64,000 nucleotides of DNA from Virgibacillus_N oceani_A (GTDB lineage: Bacteria; Bacillota; Bacilli; Bacillales; Amphibacillaceae): the NCBI GenBank assembly GCA_041521345.1, contig JBGOHB010000013.1, one strand, 5' to 3'. The position numbers were made by a program, and so were the translations under genes. This document shows, in pieces, positions 25,418 to 35,335 of the stretch (positions within the stretch are counted from its first letter, which is position 1; the number at the start of each line of letters is the position of its first letter). The notes beneath the pieces are model-generated. The model saw only the letters and a list, made by a program, of their open reading frames with translations. It ran no database searches and was not told the origin of the DNA.

Positions 25418-26081
25418 AAAAGTTTATAAAAAATATGATTCCATGAACTCTATTATTTCCTTTCAACGCCATAAGGCCTGGCGCAAAGATGTGATGAAAC
25501 GAATGAAAGTAGAAAAAGGGTCCAAAGCACTGGATGTCTGTTCCGGAACCGGCGATTGGTCGGTTTCCCTTGCAGAAGCTGTAGGGGAGGACGGCGAAGT
25601 GATTGGACTTGATTTCAGTAAAAATATGTTATCTGTAGCCGAGGAAAAGAAAGAGGAAATGGGCTTAAAACAGCTGCAGCTTGTGCAAGGAAATGCCATG
25701 GAGCTGCCATTTAACGACCAGATTTTTGATTATGTTACGATTGGGTTTGGACTGAGAAATGTAGCGGACTATCAAACGGTTTTAAAAGAAATGTATCGAG
25801 TCACTAAACCGGGTGGAAAGGTCGTATGTCTGGAAACGTCCCAACCTACTTTATTAGGTTTCAGGCAATTATATTATTTATACTTTCGATTTATTATGCC
25901 TTTACTTGGCCGATTATTTGCGAAAAGCTACAAGGAGTATTCCTGGCTGCAGGAATCTGCCAGGGATTTTCCCGGCAAAAAAGAACTGCAGCAAATGTTT
26001 CTGGATGCCGGATTTTCAAAAGTTCAAATTAAAAACTATACGGGCGGAGTTGCAGCAATGCATATGGGATTTAAAGAATAG
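25374..26081 (+). CDS. menG: Demethylmenaquinone methyltransferase
   Basis: SAM-dependent methyltransferase for the last step of menaquinone synthesis; 235 residues. It shows HHVFEKVYKKYDSMN, the SAM motif ALDVCSGTGDWS, IGLDFSKNML and YVTIGFGLRNVADY. The ATG at 25374 with AAGGATAA upstream is preferred over the ATG at 25353, which adds 7 residues that are also hepS coding sequence. Confidence 0.95.
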   Translation: MKEQSKEERVHHVFEKVYKKYDSMNSIISFQRHKAWRKDVMKRMKVEKGSKALDVCSGTGDWSVSLAEAVGEDGEVIGLDFSKNMLSVAEEKKEEMGLKQLQLVQGNAMELPFNDQIFDYVTIGFGLRNVADYQTVLKEMYRVTKPGGKVVCLETSQPTLLGFRQLYYLYFRFIMPLLGRLFAKSYKEYSWLQESARDFPGKKELQQMFLDAGFSKVQIKNYTGGVAAMHMGFKE

Positions 26082-26145
26082 CGCATGATTTCTACTGCCG
26101 GCTGTAAATTTGGACACCTATTTATAGTGATTAAAGGTGACATAA

Positions 26146-27117
26146 ATGAAATTAGCAAAAACGTACGGATATTTGAAAAAAGATCTGGATATTATTGAAA
26201 AATCAATAAATGAAGTAATACAAGCGGAGCATACTGTATTACGGGAAGCATCAACAGCATTATTACAAGCAGGCGGAAAAAGAATACGACCTGTTTTTGT
26301 ATTGTTAAGCGGGCAAATTGGCACGCTTGACATGGACAAGGTTAAAAAAGTTGCTGTATCTCTGGAATTAATCCATATGGCAACCCTGGTTCATGATGAT
26401 GTCATTGATGATGCAGACCTGCGCAGGGGAAAGCCGACCATTAGACAGCAATACGACAACCGTGTTGCCATGTATACAGGCGATTATATTTTAGCCAGAG
26501 CAATTGAGAATATAACAACTATTCCTGAGACAAGGGTCCACCGGATATTGTCCAAAACGATTGTACATGTATGTGTGGGAGAAATAGAACAAATTAAAGA
26601 TAAATATAATTGGGATCAAAATCTTCGAGATTATTTGCGCCGCATCAAAAGAAAAACAGCATTGTTAATAGCCGCAAGCTGTAAACTGGGGGCTGTCGTT
26701 AGTGATGTAGAAGATAAAGATGCTCATCGGCTATATTTATATGGGTACTATATTGGAATGTCCTATCAGATCATTGATGACATTCTGGACTTTACCTCTT
26801 CTGCAAAAGAGCTGGGAAAACCCGCAGGAAATGATCTGCTGCAGGGGAATGTCACATTGCCGGTATTGTTGGCCATGAAGAATGAGTCATTTGATGGGTT
26901 AATAAAAGAAATGTTTAAAACTCCCGAAAATGTGACAGAATCGGATATTGCTTATCTGGTCAATGAACTGAAAAATACAGGCGCCATAGAAGCATCTTAT
27001 AAACTCAGTGATCTCTATTTAAAAAAAGCGTTAAAGATACTGGAACCTGTACCAAATAACCGGGCAAAGCAAACGCTGAGGGAAATTGCACATTATATTG
27101 GAAAGAGACGTTCCTGA
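26146..27117 (+). CDS. hepT: Heptaprenyl diphosphate synthase component II
   Basis: Catalytic prenyltransferase subunit; 323 residues. Both aspartate-rich motifs are present: LVHDDVIDDADLRRG (first) and QIIDDILDF (second), with GGKRIRPV near the N-terminus. It partners HepS to make heptaprenyl diphosphate, used by MenA and MenG. RBS AAAGGTGA, ATG 26146. Confidence 0.96.
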   Translation: MKLAKTYGYLKKDLDIIEKSINEVIQAEHTVLREASTALLQAGGKRIRPVFVLLSGQIGTLDMDKVKKVAVSLELIHMATLVHDDVIDDADLRRGKPTIRQQYDNRVAMYTGDYILARAIENITTIPETRVHRILSKTIVHVCVGEIEQIKDKYNWDQNLRDYLRRIKRKTALLIAASCKLGAVVSDVEDKDAHRLYLYGYYIGMSYQIIDDILDFTSSAKELGKPAGNDLLQGNVTLPVLLAMKNESFDGLIKEMFKTPENVTESDIAYLVNELKNTGAIEASYKLSDLYLKKALKILEPVPNNRAKQTLREIAHYIGKRRS

Positions 27118-27189
27118 TTTACGTTGTTATTCCACTAAAAATCTGGTAGAATTTAAAAGGCTGCTCCAAAGTAGCAACTACATAAAGAT

Positions 27190-27270
27190 CTTAATGAAAG
27201 GCTGCTTTCTAAAAGATTTGGGGCTGCGCTGAATGCTCGTTCCGCTGTAAAGGATATATTGTCTTACTAG
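27190..27270 (-). repeat. Family B repeat, minus orientation, upstream of ndk
   Basis: On the minus strand it reads TCCTTTACAGCGGAACGAGC followed by ATTCAGCGCAGCCCCAAAT, close to 23954-23993. It lies in the hepT-ndk gap and may carry or replace the ndk promoter. Confidence 0.6.
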
Positions 27271-27339
27271 TCTAGCAGTCCGAATACACGGATAGCAGAA
27301 CGAAGCCTAATAAAAAACAAAACAAAAGAGGTGCAAAAA

Positions 27340-27786
27340 ATGGAACAAACATTTTTAATGGTAAAACCGGATGGTGTACAACGAAATTTAGTTGGCGATA
27401 TCGTTCATCGCTTTGAACAAAAAGGGTTTAAGCTTGCAGGTGCAAAACTGATGATGATTACTGATGAATTAGCTCAAAACCACTATGCTGAACATAAAGA
27501 ACGTCCTTTTTTCGGCGAGCTGGTTGAATTCATTACTTCAGGCCCTGTTTTTGCCATGGTATGGGAAGGCGAAAACGTAATCAGCACCGCTCGGAACATG
27601 ATGGGTAAAACCAATCCGCAAGAAGCAGCTGCAGGGACGGTGCGCGGGGAATACGGCGTGACTGTAGGGAAAAATATTATTCACGGATCTGATTCTGCGG
27701 AAAGCGCGGAAAGGGAAATCAATTTATTCTTTAATAAAGAAGAATTAGTTTCCTATACAAAACAAGACAGTGATTGGATCTATTAG
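27340..27786 (+). CDS. ndk: Nucleoside diphosphate kinase
   Basis: Equilibrates nucleoside di- and triphosphates; 148 residues. The N-terminal TFLMVKPDGVQR and the active histidine in NIIHGSDS are intact. AAAGAGGTG supports ATG 27340, 3 codons after the first in-frame start. Located between hepT and cheR, as in B. subtilis. Confidence 0.97.
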   Translation: MEQTFLMVKPDGVQRNLVGDIVHRFEQKGFKLAGAKLMMITDELAQNHYAEHKERPFFGELVEFITSGPVFAMVWEGENVISTARNMMGKTNPQEAAAGTVRGEYGVTVGKNIIHGSDSAESAEREINLFFNKEELVSYTKQDSDWIY

Positions 27787-27839
27787 AAAACCTGGATTAA
27801 AGCTGAAAAAGTGAATTACCTGCATAAAATAGTTAGTCT

Positions 27840-27899
27840 AAAGATTATCTCAAAAAGAACACCTGCATCCAAGGGTCATCTTTTGTGGGATAGTCTTTT
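27840..27899 (+). other. Nested hairpin between ndk and cheR
   Basis: AAAGATTATCTC (27840-27851) pairs with GGGATAGTCTTT (27887-27898) including G-U pairs, and inside it AAAAGA (27853-27858) faces TCTTTT (27879-27884). It could act as a weak ndk terminator or an RNA-processing site. The T-run after it is short. Confidence 0.35.
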
Positions 27900-27933
27900 C
27901 GTGTATAGAGAAAAAATGAAAGAGGACAGCGAA

Positions 27934-28710
27934 ATGAAGGACGATTATATAGCGTTTATTGATCACGTCATGAGGAAAACCGGGATTGATTTAAAGTTGT
28001 ACAAAGAACGGCAAATGAAACGCAGGATAACGTCGTTGAGAAATAAGCGCGGTTATCCCGATTTTAAAGCCTATTTTAAAGCGCTGGAAACGAATGAAGA
28101 ATTATTGGCTGAGTTTATCGACCGTATTACGATTAACGTATCCGAATTTTACCGTAACCCAAAAAGATGGCAAGTGTTAAAGGAAACAATTTTGCCATCT
28201 TTATTAAAGGAACAAACATCTCCGATTACTATTTGGAGTGCCGCATGTTCTACCGGCGAAGAACCATACAGTATGGCTATCATGCTGAATGAATATTTCC
28301 CTGATGTCAATTTTCAAATTATTGCTACTGATATAGACAATAATGCATTGGCAAAAGCGAAGATGGGGATATATCAAAAACAGGCTTTAAAAGAAGTTCC
28401 CGTTTTATTGAAAGAAAAATATCTTACTGAAAAAGCTGATTTTTATTCTGTTAAACCTTTCTTAAAGCAATACATAACATATAAAAAACATAATTTATTA
28501 AAAGATAGATATCCGCAGCATGTTGATTTAATCATTTGCAGGAATGTATTAATTTATTTTACTGATGAAGCAAAAGAATTTATTTACGGCCAATTTGCTA
28601 ACGCTCTTCGAACAGAGGGTGTTTTATTTGTCGGAAGTACTGAACAAATATTTAACCCCGCAAAATATCAATTCCGTTTGATGGATACATTCTTTTATCA
28701 TAAAGTTTAA
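27934..28710 (+). CDS. cheR: Chemotaxis protein methyltransferase CheR
   Basis: Methylates glutamates of chemoreceptors using SAM; 258 residues. ITINVSEFYRN, the SAM motif IWSAACSTGEEPYSMA, ATDIDNNAL, and ICRNVLIYF are clear. I chose ATG 27934 with AGAGGA at 7 nt because the family begins about 10 residues before TGIDL; the longer frame to 27811 reads through the ndk-cheR hairpin. As in B. subtilis it stands apart from the flagellar operon, ahead of the aro genes. Confidence 0.93.
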   Translation: MKDDYIAFIDHVMRKTGIDLKLYKERQMKRRITSLRNKRGYPDFKAYFKALETNEELLAEFIDRITINVSEFYRNPKRWQVLKETILPSLLKEQTSPITIWSAACSTGEEPYSMAIMLNEYFPDVNFQIIATDIDNNALAKAKMGIYQKQALKEVPVLLKEKYLTEKADFYSVKPFLKQYITYKKHNLLKDRYPQHVDLIICRNVLIYFTDEAKEFIYGQFANALRTEGVLFVGSTEQIFNPAKYQFRLMDTFFYHKV

Positions 28711-28789
28711 GAGGCTGGGGGCAAAACTATTTTAACCAAAAAAACCCGAACTTCATGAAAGTTTGTGCAAATTACCCGCTCTGGAAGTA

Positions 28790-29090
28790 TACTTCGCTTT
28801 CACCTAAAGCACAAGTGCGACATCGATTCATCTCACTTTGTTCGTTTTACCGTGTCTTCTTTGCCGCGGGGGAGTGGTGAGCCTCTTCGTGCTCGTCGTG
28901 CTGCAAGTTGATCAGTGTTGCAGCACGACGAGCAAATAAGAACGGCTAATACCCTGTGGGGACTCACCGACCTGCTGCTTCCCACAGGAAAAGGAAAGAT
29001 CGACAGTGTTACATCTTCGTGAGAAAATACGCATGCATTTTAAGGAGTCTACGTACATTTCCTCCGCTAGATCATTTCATTGTTTGTATT
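28790..29090 (-). repeat. Family A repeat copy with 17-bp inverted repeat
   Basis: The gene-free stretch 28711-29207 holds a minus-oriented GC-rich repeat. On the minus strand it begins GCGGAGGAAATGTACG, like 53198-53214. It contains a perfect 17-bp inverted repeat, TGCTCGTCGTGCTGCAA (28890-28906) and its complement (28918-28934), with an 11-nt loop, followed by GAGGCTCACCACTCCC on the same strand. Confidence 0.7.
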
Positions 29091-29207
29091 TAAAATGAAT
29101 TATTTTAGTTATATCCAATCCTCTATCATTTTTTCGTTGTTTTGCACCAAAAACCTTGGAATGTATGATATAGTTATTAGAAAAAATTCATAAAAGGAGA
29201 ATGCTCA

Positions 29208-30377
29208 TTGCGCTACTTAACTGCCGGAGAATCTCATGGAAAACAATTAACAACAATCATTGAAGGTTTGCCTGCTGGGATGCCCCTCGTTCAGGAGGAT
29301 ATCAATCATTCGCTATTCCAGAGACAGAAAGGACATGGACGCGGTAAACGGATGCAAATAGAAAAAGACACCATCGACATTACAAGTGGTGTAAGACATG
29401 GACATACGCTCGCTTCTCCTGTTTCATTAGTCATTAAAAATGACGATTTTAAACATTGGACTGATATCATGGGAGAAGACCCAATAGATGAAAATGTCAA
29501 ATTGAGAAGGGTTGTAACAAGACCACGGCCAGGACATGCAGATTTAAATGGTGCAATGAAATACGGCCACAGAGATATGCGAAACGTACTGGAACGTTCA
29601 TCTGCCCGTGAAACTGCTGCAAGAGTTGCTGCCGGTGCGGTAGCGAAAACATTATTAAAACATTTAGGAATTGAAATTTCCGGCTATGTGAAGGAAATTG
29701 GCGGTATCCGCGCAAATGAAATTGATGCACTTACAGTACAGGAACGCCAAAGTATTGCTGAAGATTCTTCTGTCCGGGTTTTGGATAAAGACGTGGAACA
29801 ACCCATGAAAGATGCCATTGATGAGGCAAAACAAGCAGGTGACTCGATTGGCGGGGTCGTTGAAGTGTATGTGGAAGGTATGCCTGCAGGAATGGGTTCC
29901 TACGTTCATTATGACCGAAAATTGGATAGCCGGATTGCCGGTGCAGTAGTCAGTATAAATGCCTTTAAAGGTGTGGAGTTTGGTTTAGGTTTCGAAACTG
30001 CAAGGATAAACGGAAGCGAAGTTCATGATGAAATTGCCTGGTCAGAGGATGCCGGTTATTACCGTAAAACAAATCGTTTAGGGGGATTTGAAGGCGGAAT
30101 GACTACGGGAATGCCACTCGTTATAAAAGGAGTTATGAAGCCTATCCCAACCCTAATGAAAAAACCTTTGCAAAGCGTTGATATCGAGACAAAAGAACCA
30201 TTTAAAGCAACTGTGGAAAGATCAGATGCCTGTGCAGTCCCTGCAGCTTCTGTCGTAATGGAACATGTTGTAGCTTTTGAATTAGCTAAAGCCATTACCG
30301 AACAGTTTCCAAGCGATCAATTTTCGAAATTAAAGCAAACCATTGACGAATATCGCGAAGAAATAAGGTGTTTTTAG
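29208..30377 (+). CDS. aroC: Chorismate synthase
   Basis: Converts EPSP to chorismate, the end of the shikimate pathway; 389 residues (aroF in B. subtilis naming). MRYLTAGESHGK, RGKRMQIEKD, RPRPGHADLNGAMKYGHRD with ERSSARETAARVAAGA, and RSDACAVPAASV are all family signatures. Start TTG 29208 after AAAAGGAG. First gene of a six-gene block; its stop codon overlaps the aroB start by 1 nt. Confidence 0.97.
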   Translation: MRYLTAGESHGKQLTTIIEGLPAGMPLVQEDINHSLFQRQKGHGRGKRMQIEKDTIDITSGVRHGHTLASPVSLVIKNDDFKHWTDIMGEDPIDENVKLRRVVTRPRPGHADLNGAMKYGHRDMRNVLERSSARETAARVAAGAVAKTLLKHLGIEISGYVKEIGGIRANEIDALTVQERQSIAEDSSVRVLDKDVEQPMKDAIDEAKQAGDSIGGVVEVYVEGMPAGMGSYVHYDRKLDSRIAGAVVSINAFKGVEFGLGFETARINGSEVHDEIAWSEDAGYYRKTNRLGGFEGGMTTGMPLVIKGVMKPIPTLMKKPLQSVDIETKEPFKATVERSDACAVPAASVVMEHVVAFELAKAITEQFPSDQFSKLKQTIDEYREEIRCF

Positions 30378-31450
30378 TGGAAAAAGTGCAAGTACAATCC
30401 AGTTCCCATTCTTATGATGTTATCATTGGAAAAAATCTCCGTTTCCAATTAAATGATTTTTTAAGAAAGAATTATTCATCTATTTTAATTGTAAGTGATG
30501 AACAGGTGGCGCCATTATATTTAGATGATGTTTTACGTAATTTCCCGCCAGAGAAGATTTTTCAGTCTGTTGTCCCTGCTGGTGAACAGTCAAAAAGTTT
30601 TCAATCCTACTACCAGCTTCAAACGGATGCTTTAACTTACGCCCTTGACCGCAATTCCTTAATTATTGCCCTCGGGGGCGGAGTTGTAGGTGATTTAGCA
30701 GGTTTTGCAGCTGCTACATATATGCGCGGTATTGATTATATCCAGATGCCTACTACTATTTTGGCTCATGACAGCAGTGTTGGCGGGAAGGTTGCCATTA
30801 ACCATGAATTGGGGAAAAATTTGATCGGCAGCTTTTATCCTCCTAAAGCAGTCGTATACGATGTAGAAATTTTATCATCATTAACAGGGAGAGAAGTACG
30901 ATCAGGATATGCAGAGCTAATCAAAGAAGCACTGATTCGTGAAGAGAATTTCTTTCAAACTTTGCTCAATACGGATATCAATCATTTAGACGCAGCGCAA
31001 TTAACTGCGCACTTATTGCAAGGAATAAAAATAAAAAGTGAAATTGTGGAAGCAGATGAACGGGAAGCAGGTGTTCGAAAGCACTTAAATCTGGGTCACA
31101 CCCTAGCACATGCACTGGAGGCTGAACTTGGATACGGAACAATCACACACGGGGAAGCTGTCGCTATAGGGCTATTATTTGCGCTGCATATAAGTGAACA
31201 AACCTACAATGTGAAGCTGCCATATCAATCACTTCTTCATTGGCTGCAGGAAAACAGTTATCCACTGGATAATTCACTGCTAAACCAGATAGGAGCTTTA
31301 ATTACGAAAATGAAGGCAGATAAAAAAGCAGTCAACCATCAAATCCAGATGGTACTTTTACAAGGGATTGGAAAGCCTGCAATCAAGAATTTCAGCGATC
31401 TAGAAATAAAAAATTACTTGCAATCATTCAGAGAAAGGCTGGTGAAATAA
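30377..31450 (+). CDS. aroB: 3-dehydroquinate synthase
   Basis: Second step of the shikimate pathway, NAD and metal dependent; 357 residues. ALGGGVVGDLAGFAAATYMRG and SVGGKVAINHELGKNLIGSF (NAD and substrate site) and the metal-binding histidines in HLNLGHTLAHALE and THGEAVAIG are present. GTG 30377 with AAGGTG 8 nt upstream is chosen over GTG 30368, which is part of that ribosome site. Confidence 0.96.
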   Translation: MEKVQVQSSSHSYDVIIGKNLRFQLNDFLRKNYSSILIVSDEQVAPLYLDDVLRNFPPEKIFQSVVPAGEQSKSFQSYYQLQTDALTYALDRNSLIIALGGGVVGDLAGFAAATYMRGIDYIQMPTTILAHDSSVGGKVAINHELGKNLIGSFYPPKAVVYDVEILSSLTGREVRSGYAELIKEALIREENFFQTLLNTDINHLDAAQLTAHLLQGIKIKSEIVEADEREAGVRKHLNLGHTLAHALEAELGYGTITHGEAVAIGLLFALHISEQTYNVKLPYQSLLHWLQENSYPLDNSLLNQIGALITKMKADKKAVNHQIQMVLLQGIGKPAIKNFSDLEIKNYLQSFRERLVK

Positions 31451-31825
31451 ATGACACGAGGTGTACGTGGAGCAACAACAGTCAAACATAATGAAGAAAA
31501 TCAAATTATAAAAGAAACCAGGAAAGTACTGGAAGAAATGGTTTCAATAAATGATATTAAACCGGAATGCATTTCACATGTATTTATTTCCGCTACAATA
31601 GATTTAAATGCAGGGTTTCCAGCTAAAGCTTTAAGGGAGCTGCCCGGCTTTACTTATGTGCCGGTAATGTGTATGTCGGAAATAGATGTCCCCGGTGCTT
31701 TGCCATTTTGTATACGGATTATGATGGTTGTTAACACAGAGAAAGAGCAAAAAGAGATTCATCATGTGTTTCATAATGAAGCAGTAAAGCTGAGACCGGA
31801 TTTGATAGAAGACAGAGGTGAGTAA
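31451..31825 (+). CDS. aroH: Chorismate mutase, AroH class
   Basis: Monofunctional chorismate mutase giving prephenate; 124 residues. MTRGVRGATTVKHNEE, FISATIDLNAGFPAKALRE and MSEIDVPGALPFCIRIMMVVN are the AroH signatures, including Arg7 and Arg in CIRI. It starts directly after the aroB stop. In B. subtilis trpEDCFBA follows aroH; here hisC follows after 3 nt. Confidence 0.96.
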   Translation: MTRGVRGATTVKHNEENQIIKETRKVLEEMVSINDIKPECISHVFISATIDLNAGFPAKALRELPGFTYVPVMCMSEIDVPGALPFCIRIMMVVNTEKEQKEIHHVFHNEAVKLRPDLIEDRGE

Positions 31826-31828
31826 GTG

Positions 31829-32923
31829 ATGGAAGGAAAAGCAATATTAAGCAAGCTGACTCCATATCAGCAGGGTAAGCAATTACAGGAAATCAAAGAA
31901 ACATACGGATTGGAACGAATTGTTAAACTCGCTTCCAACGAAAACCCTTATGGTTTTTCAGCAAATGTAGCAGACTTTTTCAAAAAAGATTTACATGAAT
32001 TAAATATGTATCCTGACGGTTATACGAAAGAATTACGGACAATACTGGCAGCTGAACTAAATATAGATGAAAGGCAGCTTATTTTTGGGAGTGGTTCGGA
32101 AGAAATAGTGCAAATGATCTGCCGAGCTTTTTTATACCCAGGAACGAATACGGTGATGGCCGTGCCAACCTTTCCGCAGTATAAACATAATGCCCTCATC
32201 GAAGGAGCAGAAGTGAAAGAAGTACCTCTTCGTGATGGTAAGCATGATCTTGATCAAATGCTTGAAGAAATAAATGAGGATACAAAAGTTGTTTGGCTAT
32301 GCTCGCCAAACAATCCTTCAGGAACTGCGATTCCAAAAGAGGAGCTTCTATCCTTTCTTAAGAAATGTCCAGCTCATGTTTTGATTGTTTTGGATGAAGC
32401 ATATTATGAATATATGGAAGATGATCCGAAGGCAGTGGAATGGTCTTCATCATACGATAATTTAATTATACTGCGGACATTTTCTAAAGCTTATGGTCTC
32501 GCGGGACTTCGTATCGGCTATGGCATTTCCAATCCGGATATACTTCAAAAGATCGATGTTGTCAGAGGACCTTTCAATACAACATCCATTGCACAAAAAG
32601 CGGCAATCATTGCTTTAAAAGACCATGATTTTATCGAAAAAACAAAAACGAAAAATAAAAATGTCAAAGATAAATTTGAACAGTTTCTAGATAGAATAGG
32701 ATGGGGCTATTACCCTTCTCAAACAAACTTTCTGTTAGTTTCCACCCCTCTAAGCGGATTTAAAATTTTTGATTATTTATTGGAAAAAGGGTTTATTGTA
32801 AGACCTGGAGAACTTTTGGGCTATCCAAACACGATAAGGTTAACGATAGGCAAGCAAGAAGATATGCACGAGCTTGAAAATATTTTATTAACCTTTCATC
32901 AAAACCACTCGAAGGAGATTTAA
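31829..32923 (+). CDS. hisC: Histidinol-phosphate/aromatic aminotransferase
   Basis: PLP-dependent class I/II aminotransferase of 364 residues. In Bacillus it serves both histidine and tyrosine/phenylalanine synthesis, consistent with its place between aroH and tyrA. Motifs: LASNENPYGFS, CSPNNPSGTAIP, DEAYYEYM, and the PLP lysine in RTFSKAYGLAGLRIGY. GAGGTGAG supports ATG 31829 (a GTG at 31826 is one codon earlier). Confidence 0.95.
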   Translation: MEGKAILSKLTPYQQGKQLQEIKETYGLERIVKLASNENPYGFSANVADFFKKDLHELNMYPDGYTKELRTILAAELNIDERQLIFGSGSEEIVQMICRAFLYPGTNTVMAVPTFPQYKHNALIEGAEVKEVPLRDGKHDLDQMLEEINEDTKVVWLCSPNNPSGTAIPKEELLSFLKKCPAHVLIVLDEAYYEYMEDDPKAVEWSSSYDNLIILRTFSKAYGLAGLRIGYGISNPDILQKIDVVRGPFNTTSIAQKAAIIALKDHDFIEKTKTKNKNVKDKFEQFLDRIGWGYYPSQTNFLLVSTPLSGFKIFDYLLEKGFIVRPGELLGYPNTIRLTIGKQEDMHELENILLTFHQNHSKEI

Positions 32924-32925
32924 TT

Positions 32926-34026
32926 GTGAAGCGTACGATACTTGTAGCAGGATTAGGATTAATTGGCGGATCTTTGGCAAAAGGAATGGCAATGTCCCAG
33001 GAAAATCATATCATTGGCTATGATGTGAATAAACCATCCCTGGATTTTGCCATAGAAAATGCAATAATTCACGAGGCGGCAGCTGATTTCGCAGAAGCTG
33101 CAATAAAAAGCGATTTTATACTATTGGCAGCTCCCATATCGGAAACTATACAACTCATGGGCCAACTAAATGACATTACCTTTTCGAGGGAAGTGATAGT
33201 GTCGGACACATCCTCCGTAAAGCAGGCTATCATCGAAAAAGCAGAAAAAATAGCCAATCAAAGAATCACTTTTATTGGCGGGCATCCAATGGCAGGGTCC
33301 CATAAAAAAGGAATTCATGCAGCTAAAGCCCATTTATTTGAAAATGCAATCTATGTGCTGACCCCATCCATAGGGAGTAACCAGGAAAAAGTAGATGCCT
33401 TAAAAGATGTATTAAAGAACTGCAGAAGTAAATTTGTGCAATTAAAACCTGATGAACATGATGTGATGACAGGAGTTGTATCCCATTTCCCGCATTTAAT
33501 TGCCTCTTCTCTTGTACATCAGGCTAGAAAATGGGGGACGTCTCATACTTTTCTTCCCAATTTGGCTGCCGGGGGTTTTCGGGATATTACGAGAATAGCC
33601 TCAAGCAATCCGGAGATGTGGCAGGATATTTTTTATCATAATCGCTATAAAATGTCTCGCCTTTTAGGGGAATGGATTGATGAAATGCAGTTTCTAAAAG
33701 ATCTTGTGGACAACAACGAAAAAAAAGGTATGATCACTTACCTGGAAAACGCCAAAAGCTATCGCGATGGATTGGGAACAGATGAGAAGGGAGCAATCCC
33801 CGCGTTTTACGATATATACGTAGATATCCGGGACCAGACAGGTGCCCTTGCTTCTGTTACCCAAATACTTGCAAATTATGAAATCAGTATTAATAATATT
33901 CAAATACTCGAGATAAGAGAGGGAATCACCGGGGCGCTGCGTTTAAGCTTCTCATCAAAAGAAAAACAAAAAGAAAGCAAAAGAGTCCTGGAGGAGCACA
34001 GTTATGAAACATTGATTCAGAAATAG
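32926..34026 (+). CDS. tyrA: Prephenate dehydrogenase with ACT domain
   Basis: Oxidises prephenate to 4-hydroxyphenylpyruvate for tyrosine; 366 residues. NAD motif LVAGLGLIGGSLAKG, the substrate region FIGGHPMAGSHKKG, and HVVSHFPHLIAS-like TGVVSHFPHLIAS. The last 75 residues (YDIYVDIRDQTGALASV) form an ACT domain, probably for feedback by tyrosine. Start GTG 32926 after AAGGAG. Confidence 0.96.
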   Translation: MKRTILVAGLGLIGGSLAKGMAMSQENHIIGYDVNKPSLDFAIENAIIHEAAADFAEAAIKSDFILLAAPISETIQLMGQLNDITFSREVIVSDTSSVKQAIIEKAEKIANQRITFIGGHPMAGSHKKGIHAAKAHLFENAIYVLTPSIGSNQEKVDALKDVLKNCRSKFVQLKPDEHDVMTGVVSHFPHLIASSLVHQARKWGTSHTFLPNLAAGGFRDITRIASSNPEMWQDIFYHNRYKMSRLLGEWIDEMQFLKDLVDNNEKKGMITYLENAKSYRDGLGTDEKGAIPAFYDIYVDIRDQTGALASVTQILANYEISINNIQILEIREGITGALRLSFSSKEKQKESKRVLEEHSYETLIQK

Positions 34027-34041
34027 AATAGGGGTGGGTTT

Positions 34042-35331
34042 TTGAATAAACAAACGTTAAAACCAGCGAATCAACGATTAAGCGGATCTATCCATGTCCC
34101 TGGTGATAAATCCGTTTCACACCGGGCTGTTATATTAGGATCCATTGCAGAAGGTCGTACAGAAGTTACGAATTTTTTAAATAGTGAAGACAGCATGCGT
34201 ACAGTAAACGCGTTTCGGGAAATGGGTGTGGAAATAACAGATAGTGGTACTGATGTAACTATAGAAGGTAAAGGAATCAAAGCGTTACAGGAACCTTTAA
34301 ATCCATTATATTTTGGTAATTCAGGTACAACCACCCGTCTTATGCTGGGACTTTTAGCAGGACTTCCATTTTTCTCCATGGTTTACGGGGATGATTCCTT
34401 AACGAAAAGACCGATGAACCGTGTTGTTGATCCGCTGAAAATGATGGATGCCGTTATTGATGGAAGAGATGATGGTAATCTTTTGCCACTAGCCGTTAGA
34501 GGCTCAACACTGCAGGGAATCGATTACAAACTTCCGGTGAAGAGTGCCCAGGTAAAATCATGTCTCTTACTAGCCGGACTACTGGCAGATGGGGTTACAA
34601 AAGTAACAGAAGACACATTAACACGGAACCATTCCGAAAATATGCTTAAAGCTTTTGGTGCAGATATTCATACAGATCACCATACAACGACAATTACAAA
34701 TAAAAATAAGTTATCTGCAGTACCTGTTTTTGTGCCTGGAGATATTTCCTCTGCTGCATTCTTTCTTGGAGCGGCATCAATTGTTCCGGACAGCAGCATC
34801 GTTCTGCATAATGTTGGTTTAAATAAAACGAGAACCGGGATAGTAGATGTTCTTTATGCAATGGGGGCCGGTTTGGAAATTCTCAATGAAACGGAAAAGG
34901 GTGGTGAACGCTCAGGTGATTTAAAGATCACGTATAAGGCGCTTCAAGGTACAACCATTGAAGGAGAGATGATCCCGCGTTTAATTGATGAGCTTCCTAT
35001 TATTGCCCTGATTGCTACCCAGGCAGAGGGAACAACCATTATTAGGGATGCAGAAGAACTCCGGGTAAAGGAAACAGACCGAATTAAAGCAGTCGTGGAC
35101 ACTTTATCCAGTCTGGGAGCAAATATTGAAGCTACAGAGGATGGCATGATTATTCATGGAAGGACACCTTTATATGGCGGAAACGTTCCACCTTATAACG
35201 ATCATAGGATAGCTATGATGGCTGCCATTGCATCCTTAATTGTTAAGGAAGAGGTAGTTATTGAGGATACATCTCCTGTAAACACATCCTATCCGAATTT
35301 CTTTAGAGATCTAAACAAGATAATGAACTAA
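34042..35331 (+). CDS. aroA: 3-phosphoshikimate 1-carboxyvinyltransferase (EPSP synthase)
   Basis: Joins shikimate-3-phosphate and PEP; 429 residues (aroE in B. subtilis). GDKSVSHRAVILG, YFGNSGTTTRLMLGLLAG and LRVKETDRI are family signatures. The active-site loop reads GNSGTTTR with Thr residues typical of class II enzymes; class assignment is an inference. Start TTG 34042 after GGGGTGGG. Last gene of the operon; terminator follows. Confidence 0.96.
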   Translation: MNKQTLKPANQRLSGSIHVPGDKSVSHRAVILGSIAEGRTEVTNFLNSEDSMRTVNAFREMGVEITDSGTDVTIEGKGIKALQEPLNPLYFGNSGTTTRLMLGLLAGLPFFSMVYGDDSLTKRPMNRVVDPLKMMDAVIDGRDDGNLLPLAVRGSTLQGIDYKLPVKSAQVKSCLLLAGLLADGVTKVTEDTLTRNHSENMLKAFGADIHTDHHTTTITNKNKLSAVPVFVPGDISSAAFFLGAASIVPDSSIVLHNVGLNKTRTGIVDVLYAMGAGLEILNETEKGGERSGDLKITYKALQGTTIEGEMIPRLIDELPIIALIATQAEGTTIIRDAEELRVKETDRIKAVVDTLSSLGANIEATEDGMIIHGRTPLYGGNVPPYNDHRIAMMAAIASLIVKEEVVIEDTSPVNTSYPNFFRDLNKIMN

Positions 35332-35335
35332 TCAG

